Of a DNA stretch of 12,103 nucleotides, positions 1-6,738 are shown one piece after another (within the stretch, counting starts at the first letter, position 1; every line of letters begins with the position of its first letter). The DNA is taken from NCBI GenBank assembly GCA_937910655.1, contig CALEMV010000396.1:1-12103 (forward strand). The letters are read 5' to 3'. The notes beneath the pieces are model-generated. The model was not told the origin of the DNA. It did not search any database and saw only the letters and a list, made by a program, of their open reading frames with translations. This DNA comes from an uncultured Solobacterium sp. Lineage in GTDB: Bacteria; Bacillota_I; Bacilli_A; Erysipelotrichales; Erysipelotrichaceae. Both the position numbers and the translations under genes were made by a program.

Positions 1-778
1 CCATAAGACCTGGCATATTAACTTCACAATCTTGTGATTCTAGGAAGGAGACTAAGTCATTATTTCCCATAGGGGAGAACTTTACATAGATTTCTCCTAC
101 GACACCAACTTTTACCTTTGGTGTACGATTTACTGGAATTTTAGCGAAGTCATTTGCGATATCTTTAAAGCGACGCTTCATAGAGAAGATAGTATAGTTT
201 TTATTGTGGTTTAACCAATCCTGTACTTGTTCTGTCCATTTGGTAACACAAGCAGCCGCATCTCCCTTATTAATCTCATATGGTTTTACTTGATTGTGTA
301 GTGCGGCGATTAAGTCACCGTATTCTGCAGCGGCTAGAACCTTGAGCAGAAGACGTAAAGTCATTGGCATCGAGGATCCTTTTTCAAGACCTGACGCATT
401 TAGTGATGCGACAGGGATATAATCATAGCCTGCTTTTACAAGTGCCTTACGTAATAACTTAATGTAGTTAGAAGCACGACAGCCTCCACCTGATTGTGAA
501 ATCAATAGGGCTGTATGCTGTAGGTCATACTTACCACTGTTTAAAGCATCTAAGAACTGACCAATAATTAATAATGCGGGATAACATGTATCATTGTGTA
601 CATACTTCAAACCCAATTGGGCAACTTCTGCACCAGCATTTTCTAGCATGACAATACGATAGCCTTCACTCTCCATGGCAGCCTTAATCGCAGCAAACTG
701 CATTGGAGCCATGTTAGGCGCAAGAATCGTATGTGTTTTTAACATGTCTTTTGTAAAGTTAGGTGTCATGTATTCCAT
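1..778 (-). CDS. 2-hydroxyacyl-CoA dehydratase subunit-like protein (HgdB/BcrC-like), 3' end missing
   Basis: The frame opens with ATG at 778 and stays open to base 1, giving 259 visible codons. The gene continues past the left edge, so its true length is unknown. The visible part resembles the C-terminal section of the large activase-dehydratase proteins (COG3581-like), a relative of the Fe-S subunits of 2-hydroxyacyl-CoA dehydratases. Recognisable stretches are NDTCYPALLIIGQ (Cys65) and SQSGGGCRASNYI (Cys100), both typical of the family, and a later VGVVGEIYVKFSPMGNN segment. Cys65 and Cys100 are plausible Fe-S ligands (inference). The ATG shares one base with the upstream stop (TAATG), and AAAGGAA at 787-793 on the minus strand lies about 8 bases ahead. 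It is therefore probably coupled to the activase gene but able to initiate by itself. The substrate is unknown; an orphan ATP-driven electron-transfer role is as likely as true dehydration. Confidence 0.85.
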   Translation of the reverse strand, partial: MEYMTPNFTKDMLKTHTILAPNMAPMQFAAIKAAMESEGYRIVMLENAGAEVAQLGLKYVHNDTCYPALLIIGQFLDALNSGKYDLQHTALLISQSGGGCRASNYIKLLRKALVKAGYDYIPVASLNASGLEKGSSMPMTLRLLLKVLAAAEYGDLIAALHNQVKPYEINKGDAAACVTKWTEQVQDWLNHNKNYTIFSMKRRFKDIANDFAKIPVNRTPKVKVGVVGEIYVKFSPMGNNDLVSFLESQDCEVNMPGLM

Positions 779-3699
779 TAGGCTTGTTCCTTTCTTTCGT
801 CTAGAGCGGCGAATAATGAACGAATACGGATATTGACGGCACCGAGGTTGGTGATTTCATCAATCTTTAACTGTGTATAGAGTTTATTTCCTTCTTGTAA
901 GATTTCCTTTGTTTCATCAGATGTTACGGCGTCAAGACCGCATCCGAAGGATACAAGTTGGATTAAGTCCATATCTGCGTGGTTAACACAGTATTTGGCA
1001 GCAGCGTAGAGACGGCTGTGATAGGACCATTGGTTTAAGACAGAAGTATCAAACTTTTGAACTAAGTTAGAGATACTATCTTCTGTAATAACACAAGCGC
1101 CATGTTGAACAATTAACTTATCGATACCATGGTTTACTTCTGGATCGACATGGTATGGACGGCCAGCAAGAACGATAATACGCTTACCTTCATTGCGAGC
1201 TTCTGTAATCATACGCTCTGCTTCTTTACGTGTATCTTCCATATGCTTACGATATGCGGTATATGCAGATTCAATAGCGTTTTGGATATCTGCAGTCTTT
1301 AAATCTGGATAGTACTTCTGCATAATCTTAGGCATTAATCGAACAAAGTCTTTGCGTTGTTCGAGGTTGAGATATTCATAGATGAACTTAGTATTTTCAA
1401 GCTCACGAATATTACCAGCTAAAACTTCAGGATAGTAGGCAACGACAGGGCAGTTATAGTGATTATCACCTAAGCCTTCATCGATGTTATAACTCATACA
1501 TGGATAGAAGATAGCGTCTACATCTTTCTTGAGTAAAGCCATGATATGACCATGCGTTAACTTGGCAGGGAAACATACTGTATCACTAGGAATAGAGCCT
1601 TGACCTGCTTGGTATAACTTACGGTTACTAAATGGGCTGACAATTACCTGGAAACCTAGGTTTGTAAAGAAAGCATGCCAGAATGGTAAAAGTTCATACA
1701 TGTTAAGAACCATAGGAATACCAATCTTACCACGTGTACCAGTACCAGGATTTTTCATCAATTGATTGAGTTGTTGTTGCTTGTATGCATACAAGTTAAG
1801 ACTATCATCGTTGGACTTACCAGTAACAGGTCTATCACAACGGTTACCTGTGATAAAGCGTTTGCCATCCTGGAAGACACTGACCGTCATCTGACAGTGG
1901 TTACCACAAAGACCACACTGAACGTTTTGAACCTTCTGTGTAAAGTTGTTGAGTTCTTCTAGTGTTAGGATGGAAGAAATGGTACCTGGCTTACTATGTT
2001 CTTTACCATGTAATGCTGCACCATACGCACCCATTAAACCAGCAATATCAGGACGTACAACATCGACTCCCATCTCTTTTTCAAAGGCACGTAATACGGC
2101 TTCGTTATAGAATGTACCACCTTGTACAACAATCTTCTTACCAAGTTGTTCAGGGCTTGAAGTACGAATAACTTTATATAGTGCATTCTTAACGACAGAA
2201 ATAGAAAGACCAGCAGAGATACAGTCAAAGCCTGCACCATCTTTCTGTGCCTGCTTAACGCTGGAGTTCATAAATACTGTACAACGGCTACCAAGGTCAA
2301 CTGGTTGCTTTGCAAAAAGTGCTTCTTGTGCAAAGTTCTTAACGCTATAACCAAGAGCTTCAGAGAATGTCTGCAAGAATGATCCACAACCAGATGAACA
2401 AGCTTCATTTAAGAAGATGTCAGAGATTGCGCCATTTTCAATCTTAAAGCATTTCATATCCTGACCACCGATATCGATGATGAAGTCTACATCTGGCATA
2501 AAGTGTTTGGCAGCTGTAAAGTGAGCAACTGTTTCCACAAGACCAAAGTCAGTATGTAATGCATGTGTCATTAACGCTTCACCATAACCGGTTGTTGTTA
2601 CAGATTGAATCTTTAAGTTTGGATGAGCTTCATATAGACCCTTTAAGACATCAATGACGATAGGTAGTGGGTTACCACTATTGGATTGATAGTCTGTATA
2701 AAGTAGGTTTGCATTATCATCAATGACCGCAACTTTGATTGTTGTCGAACCAGAGTCGATACCAATGTGAACAGGGCCAGTATTTTCATCAAAGTCTACG
2801 CGTGGGACGCTAGCCTTTGCGTGACGCTTTTTAAATTCGTTATATTCTTCAACATTGTTGAAGAGCGGTGGTAAGCTTGCATATGTCGCAGTTTTGCCAT
2901 AGTTGGCTAAACCCTTAACAACATCGTCAAATACAACTTCCTTATCTGCGTAATATGCGGCACCTAAGGCAACGTATAGAAGACTGTTTTCAGGACAGAT
3001 GCCTTCAACCTTTAATGTTTCGTTGAAACTATCACGTAAACATTTAGAGAATGTGAGTGGTCCACCTAAGTATAAAATCTTTCCAGAGATTGGACGGCCT
3101 TGGGCAAGGCCAGCAATTGTTTGGTTAACAACCGCTTGGTAAATAGAAGCCGCAATATCACTTGCTAAAGCACCTTGGTTGATTAATGGTTGAACGTCAC
3201 TCTTTGCGAATACACCACAACGAGCCGCAATCGTATACTTACGTGTTGCTTGTTGAGCAGCCTTATCCATCTCATCAGCGCTCATCTTTAGAAGGGTAGC
3301 CATCTGGTCAATGAAGGCTCCAGTACCACCAGCACAAGAACCATTCATACGAACTTCTGTACCATTTGTTAAGAATAAGATTTTGGCATCTTCACCACCA
3401 AGCTCGATGATACAGTCAGTACCAGGATTTAGGCGGTTCGCCGCAACGCGGTCCGCAAATACTTCCTGTACGAAACTAACACCACAACTATCGGCTAATC
3501 CCATTCCGGCAGAACCGGAAATCGCAAAGTATGCTTTCTTACCTTTTAAATATGTATCATTTAAAGACGTTAACAGTTCACGTGTCTTTTCAAGAATGTG
3601 GCTGTAATGTCTTTCATATGCGGAATAGATGATTTGATCATTCTCATCCAGTACAACGCACTTGATGGTTGTTGATCCGATATCCATACCAATACGCAT
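778..3699 (-). CDS. Tandem acyl-CoA dehydratase activase (BcrAD/BadFG-type ATPase x2) with DUF2229-like region
   Basis: The protein has 973 residues. The start at 3699 is preceded by AGAGGAGGA (3706-3714, minus) at good spacing. The frame is open 57 codons further upstream, but that stretch lacks family sequence. Domain 1 (about 1-255) is an ASKHA ATPase with IGMDIGSTTIK (3-13), IIELGGEDAK (97-106), a GSCAGGTGAF loop (Cys122) and AARCGVF (Cys161). Domain 2 (about 310-565) repeats the fold with IGIDSGSTTIK (312-322), IIDIGGQDMK (407-416), EACSSGCGSF (Cys434, Cys438) and GSRCTVF (Cys473). A CGLCGNHC motif (595-602) and GNRC (Cys621) may form another metal site. Residues about 658-970 resemble DUF2229 and the following linker (SDTVCFPAK, FYPCMSYN, LAGRPYHVDPE, SFGCGLDAVTSDE). 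In HgdC, ATP hydrolysis drives an electron from a [4Fe-4S] cluster into the dehydratase. A similar role is inferred here, probably cytoplasmic. Relatives are, as I recall, usually fused to the part encoded by the next gene. Confidence 0.9.
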   Translation of the reverse strand: MRIGMDIGSTTIKCVVLDENDQIIYSAYERHYSHILEKTRELLTSLNDTYLKGKKAYFAISGSAGMGLADSCGVSFVQEVFADRVAANRLNPGTDCIIELGGEDAKILFLTNGTEVRMNGSCAGGTGAFIDQMATLLKMSADEMDKAAQQATRKYTIAARCGVFAKSDVQPLINQGALASDIAASIYQAVVNQTIAGLAQGRPISGKILYLGGPLTFSKCLRDSFNETLKVEGICPENSLLYVALGAAYYADKEVVFDDVVKGLANYGKTATYASLPPLFNNVEEYNEFKKRHAKASVPRVDFDENTGPVHIGIDSGSTTIKVAVIDDNANLLYTDYQSNSGNPLPIVIDVLKGLYEAHPNLKIQSVTTTGYGEALMTHALHTDFGLVETVAHFTAAKHFMPDVDFIIDIGGQDMKCFKIENGAISDIFLNEACSSGCGSFLQTFSEALGYSVKNFAQEALFAKQPVDLGSRCTVFMNSSVKQAQKDGAGFDCISAGLSISVVKNALYKVIRTSSPEQLGKKIVVQGGTFYNEAVLRAFEKEMGVDVVRPDIAGLMGAYGAALHGKEHSKPGTISSILTLEELNNFTQKVQNVQCGLCGNHCQMTVSVFQDGKRFITGNRCDRPVTGKSNDDSLNLYAYKQQQLNQLMKNPGTGTRGKIGIPMVLNMYELLPFWHAFFTNLGFQVIVSPFSNRKLYQAGQGSIPSDTVCFPAKLTHGHIMALLKKDVDAIFYPCMSYNIDEGLGDNHYNCPVVAYYPEVLAGNIRELENTKFIYEYLNLEQRKDFVRLMPKIMQKYYPDLKTADIQNAIESAYTAYRKHMEDTRKEAERMITEARNEGKRIIVLAGRPYHVDPEVNHGIDKLIVQHGACVITEDSISNLVQKFDTSVLNQWSYHSRLYAAAKYCVNHADMDLIQLVSFGCGLDAVTSDETKEILQEGNKLYTQLKIDEITNLGAVNIRIRSLFAALDERKEQA

Positions 3700-3731
3700 A
3701 GTCGATCCTCCTCTAAGTCTAAAAATGCAAA

Positions 3732-3753
3732 AAGCCGTGTTTGTCCACGCCTT
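3732..3753 (-). repeat. Imperfect inverted repeat in the activase upstream region (operator or attenuator-like)
   Basis: On the minus strand AAGGCGTG, a 6-base loop GACAAA and CACGGCTT form an 8-bp stem with one G-G mismatch, followed directly by TTTTT (complement of 3729-3733). The shape is that of a weak intrinsic terminator. If transcription starts near 3744, the 5' arm is only partly transcribed, and a protein-binding palindrome next to the -10 becomes the better reading. The role is unknown. Confidence 0.45.
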
Positions 3754-3780
3754 ATAATTGTCATTTGTCATCAATTTTAA
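3751..3780 (-). promoter_or_regulatory. Candidate promoter of the activase-dehydratase operon
   Basis: Read on the minus strand, TTAAAA (3775-3780) and TATAAG (3751-3756) are separated by 18 bases. They match the sigma-A consensus at 4 of 6 and 5 of 6 positions, although the usually strong final T of the -10 is missing. Transcription would start near 3744, giving a leader of about 45 nt with the AGAGGAGGA site. Weak call, based on consensus matching alone. Confidence 0.35.
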
Positions 3781-3890
3781 TAATTTCTGCATAAAAAAAC
3801 AATGAAAATGCAATGATATGTTACAAAAATGAAATATCCAAGCAGGATAAATTGATGTACAATATAGCAAAAGGAAAGGATGAAAAAATT

Positions 3891-5324
3891 ATGAAAGCAC
3901 CATTTTCAGAATATTTAAATACACTTGCGCCAAGTTTAAAACAATTAGTGTCTAAACTAGGCGACGATTATGATTATGTCAGTGTTCTTTCGACGGATTC
4001 TAAAGGCTTTGCGATTCGCATCTCTCAACAGGTGAAAGTCATCAGTTCTTCCAATCTAACGACAGAACGCGGTAGTGTTGTGCGTGTCTATAAGGATGGC
4101 TTATATAGTGAATACGCATTTAATCACTTTGATGCGGATTCCATCGAGGAAACTTACCACAAGATTAAAAAAGAACTCGATGCACAACTAGCAGTATTAA
4201 AACTAACTAACACTGCTGTATACAACACAAAGAAGTTAGAGGATGAACCACTCACACTCTTTGTGGAAAAGGAATGTGAACAATTACCTGAAAATACAGA
4301 TATTGAAAAGTTGGTAAATGACTTAAATTCTTATTCCCTTGAGGCGATTAGTAAGGATGAACATGTTGTGGACTGTATGGTCATTGCACAATCTACACAC
4401 GTTTCAAAGTTATTCTTAACTGCTAATCGTGATTTAAGACAGAGCTATGTGTATTGTGAAGGGGTAGTCGCACCTATCATCGTGATGGATGGTAAGAATG
4501 AAATTGGCTATCAAGGATTATCTGCTTTAGGTGGACCTGAAGTATTTACACAACTAAAGGATAAGATTGATTATGCAGTGAAATTTGCCAAAGAAGTATT
4601 AACTGCTGACCCAATCGAACCAGGTGAATATGAAATTATCACGACACCAGAAGTATCAGGACTTATCGCACATGAAGCGTTTGGTCATGGGGTTGAGATG
4701 GACATGTTCGTTAAAAACCGTGCACTTGGTAAAGACTTTATCGATAAGCGAGTAGGTAGTGAACTGGTAACCATGCATGAAGGTGCACTCTGTGCAGAGA
4801 ATGTAACTTCCTTTGCGTTTGATGATGAAGGAACACTTGCGGGAGATGTTGTGGAAATCGAAAACGGTATCTTACGTAGCGGTATTTGTGATGCCTTAAG
4901 CGCACTACGTTTAGGGGTAAAACCAACTGGTAACGGTAAGCGTCAAAACTATGAACATAAAGTTTATACACGTATGACAAATACACTCTTTGATTCAGGT
5001 ACAGATAAGGTTGAAGATATGATTGCGTCTGTAAAACATGGATACTTACTAGAGGGTATGTCCTCTGGTATGGAAGATCCAAAGCACTGGGGTATTCAAT
5101 GTATTCTCAAACTTGGACGTGAAATCAAGGATGGTAAGTTAACGGGCAAAGTTGTAGGACCAGTCATCATGACAGGATATGTGACAGAAGTATTAGGTAA
5201 TGTTTCGATGCTATCTGGTGATCGTGGTGTCTATGGCTGTGGTGCTTGTGGTAAGGGCCATAAGGAATGGGTCAAAGTCAGTGATGGTGGACCATATTTA
5301 AAGACGAAAGGAAGATTAGGCTAA
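3891..5324 (+). CDS. tldD: TldD metallopeptidase
   Basis: The protein has 477 residues, the usual length for TldD. The zinc motif HEAFGH (261-266), followed by GVEMD, is the family's HExxxH signature. A C-terminal GCGACGKGH stretch (449-457) supplies the expected third ligand; Cys453 sits almost where I recall the E. coli ligand, near 454. With TldE it forms a complex that cuts unfolded proteins and peptides in the cytoplasm; in E. coli it matures microcin B17 and degrades CcdA. No bacteriocin precursor is visible nearby, so a general peptide-processing role is the safest inference. The start at 3891 is chosen because GGAAAGGA (3873-3880) lies 10 bases ahead and family sequence begins there. 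The in-frame ATG at 3855 has no binding site. tldE starts on the last base of this gene's stop codon. Confidence 0.93.
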   Translation: MKAPFSEYLNTLAPSLKQLVSKLGDDYDYVSVLSTDSKGFAIRISQQVKVISSSNLTTERGSVVRVYKDGLYSEYAFNHFDADSIEETYHKIKKELDAQLAVLKLTNTAVYNTKKLEDEPLTLFVEKECEQLPENTDIEKLVNDLNSYSLEAISKDEHVVDCMVIAQSTHVSKLFLTANRDLRQSYVYCEGVVAPIIVMDGKNEIGYQGLSALGGPEVFTQLKDKIDYAVKFAKEVLTADPIEPGEYEIITTPEVSGLIAHEAFGHGVEMDMFVKNRALGKDFIDKRVGSELVTMHEGALCAENVTSFAFDDEGTLAGDVVEIENGILRSGICDALSALRLGVKPTGNGKRQNYEHKVYTRMTNTLFDSGTDKVEDMIASVKHGYLLEGMSSGMEDPKHWGIQCILKLGREIKDGKLTGKVVGPVIMTGYVTEVLGNVSMLSGDRGVYGCGACGKGHKEWVKVSDGGPYLKTKGRLG

Positions 5325-6604
5325 TGTTAGAGAAGATTATAGAAATTCTAAAAGAATCTAAAGCTGATGCTTGGGAAATCACAGATACGAAAACACGTGG
5401 CTGGGAATTCTACTTCATTCGTCATGAGCTAGACCAAAACCGTGCAAAAGATGTAGAGCATATTAGACTAACAGTACACCGTTCTTTAGATAACGGTGAA
5501 GCACTTGGTAGTGCAAGTGATGAAATCAATCCAACAGATTCCATTGAAGATATCAATCGTAAAGTAGAACAACTCATCTACACTGCAGAATTTGTAAAAA
5601 ACAAGGCATATTCTCTTGTAAAGCCAAGTCAGGAAGTTGTACCTAATCAAAAGACAGTTGATATCGCAAAGGTCGCGGAAGACTTTATTACAACAATGCG
5701 TTCAATTCATGAAACAGAAACAGAAGATATCAACAGCTATGAAATTTTCGTTAATGAAGTAGAACGTCGTTTTATAAACTCTGAAGGGGTAGATGTTTGT
5801 GAGACCTATCCAAGTTCCATGGTAGAAGCAGTTGTGAATGCACGTAAAGATGGTCATGAAATTGAACTCTATCGTATGTACAATTCTGGTGGATGCGATA
5901 AAGAAGGTTTAACACGTGACGTCACTAAGACTTTACAGTATGGTAAAGACCGTCTGAGTGCAGTACCTACACCTAAATTACCAAAGATGGCTGTTATCTT
6001 TAGTACAAGCGATTCTACAAGCATTTATCAATACTTTATTCAAAAGTTAGCAGCAGCTAGTGTTTATCGTAAGCTTAGTGATTGGAAGATTGGCGAAGCC
6101 ATTGCACAAGATGTAAAGGGTGATAAGCTAACACTAAAGACAGTGAAGGAATTACCAAACTCTTCTGAAAACTTTAACTACGATGATGAAGGTGCACCAA
6201 TCCGTGAAGTAACACTCTTAGACGCAAACATTCCAACGCAATACTGGGGTGGCTGTATGTTTGCTAGCTATATGAACCTCAAGGATAGCTTCAAGATTTC
6301 TAACGTCGTTGTATCAGGTGGTCAAAAGGATGAGGCTACACTTCGTACAGGTAAATATTTAGAAGTTGTAGAATTCTCTGATTTCCAAGTCGATCCAGTC
6401 ACAGGTAATGTCTTTGGTGAAATCCGTCTAGGATACTTACATGACGAGGATAAGGTAACAGTTGTTTCTGGAGGATCTTTATCCGGAAGTATGAACGACT
6501 ACGTAAAAGAACTATACATGTCCAAAGAAACAGTACAGTACAATAACCTAGTCGTACCATCAGTAACACGCTTAGAAGGCATGACAGTTACAGGTGCTGA
6601 ATAA
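5324..6604 (+). CDS. tldE: TldE/PmbA-family partner protein (TldD-related)
   Basis: The protein has 426 residues, slightly shorter than E. coli TldE/PmbA as I remember it. It lacks an HExxxH motif, as expected for the TldE subunit, which forms the complex with TldD without carrying the zinc site. Family-like regions are the N-terminal segment with WEFYFIRHEL, a central NSEGVDVCETYPSS stretch, and the C-terminal SDFQVDPVTGNVFGEIRLGY region, which occupies the place of the usual late beta-sheet motif. The C-terminus looks diverged from proteobacterial PmbA. The ATG at 5324 overlaps the tldD stop (TAATG), and an AAAGGAAG site (5307-5314) lies inside tldD, so tight translational coupling and equal stoichiometry are likely. 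A terminator follows 16 bases after the stop. Identification rests on position next to tldD plus family resemblance. Confidence 0.87.
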   Translation: MLEKIIEILKESKADAWEITDTKTRGWEFYFIRHELDQNRAKDVEHIRLTVHRSLDNGEALGSASDEINPTDSIEDINRKVEQLIYTAEFVKNKAYSLVKPSQEVVPNQKTVDIAKVAEDFITTMRSIHETETEDINSYEIFVNEVERRFINSEGVDVCETYPSSMVEAVVNARKDGHEIELYRMYNSGGCDKEGLTRDVTKTLQYGKDRLSAVPTPKLPKMAVIFSTSDSTSIYQYFIQKLAAASVYRKLSDWKIGEAIAQDVKGDKLTLKTVKELPNSSENFNYDDEGAPIREVTLLDANIPTQYWGGCMFASYMNLKDSFKISNVVVSGGQKDEATLRTGKYLEVVEFSDFQVDPVTGNVFGEIRLGYLHDEDKVTVVSGGSLSGSMNDYVKELYMSKETVQYNNLVVPSVTRLEGMTVTGAE

Positions 6605-6620
6605 ACAAAATGATTCATGT

Positions 6621-6650
6621 AAGATCATAACGAAAGTTATGGTCTTTTTT
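6621..6650 (+). terminator. Intrinsic terminator of tldD-tldE
   Basis: AAGATCATAAC and GTTATGGTCTT pair over 11 bp with one T-G wobble, closed by a GAAA tetraloop (6632-6635) and followed by a T run to 6650. It is strong by shape and placed just after tldE. Confidence 0.9.
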
Positions 6651-6677
6651 ACACTAATAAAAAAATGATAATCTTAA

Positions 6678-6706
6678 ATGACAAAATCTGTGATACTTGA
6701 TACAGT
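6678..6706 (+). promoter_or_regulatory. Candidate promoter of the DUF438 gene
   Basis: ATGACA (6678-6683) matches the -35 consensus at 5 of 6 positions. TACAGT (6701-6706), 17 bases further on, matches the -10 at 4 of 6, including first T, second A and last T. The start would fall near 6713, about 25 nt before the coding region. This is the only reasonable pair found in the gap after the tldE terminator. Confidence 0.35.
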
Positions 6707-6720
6707 TAGTTTGTTGATAC
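6691..6720 (+). repeat. Three direct copies of TGATAC upstream of the DUF438 gene
   Basis: TGATAC occurs at 6691-6696, 6698-6703 and 6715-6720. The last two share a longer TTGATAC and are 17 bases apart. They overlap the predicted -10 and start point, where a repressor could act. No known operator consensus was recognised. Confidence 0.4.
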
Positions 6721-6738
6721 TAACAGGAGGTGTCTGAT

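Larger units (their letters stand above)
3700..3890. promoter_or_regulatory. Divergent intergenic region between activase gene and tldD
   Basis: These 191 bases separate two divergently transcribed units and should hold both promoters. On the plus strand the clearest -10-like hexamer is TACAAT (3858-3863), but no good -35 stands at 16-18 bp. TTGTCA (3765-3770) is a good -35 match without a convincing -10. The tldD promoter is therefore unresolved. A small TATCC/GGATA inverted repeat (3835-3839 and 3845-3849) lies just upstream of TACAAT. No open reading frame with a ribosome binding site is seen here. Confidence 0.5.

Noticed and set aside
3700..3870. N-terminal extension of the activase to 3870 (57 extra residues)
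   Set aside because: It lacks family sequence, spans the promoter region and hairpin, and a strong AGAGGAGGA stands right before the ATG at 3699.
4738..5082. Minus-strand 114-codon open frame inside tldD, and similar antisense frames elsewhere (for example 2034-2240, 3311-3607, 7965-8270, 8510-8797)
   Set aside because: They lie wholly inside well-supported genes, lack binding sites and read as compositional shadows.
3891..6604. tldD-tldE as part of a microcin or RiPP cluster
   Set aside because: No precursor peptide, modification enzyme or exporter is present; neighbours are housekeeping-type genes.
6730..6738. GTG start of the DUF438 protein at 6730
   Set aside because: This GTG overlaps the Shine-Dalgarno CAGGAGG; the ATG at 6739 has ideal spacing.
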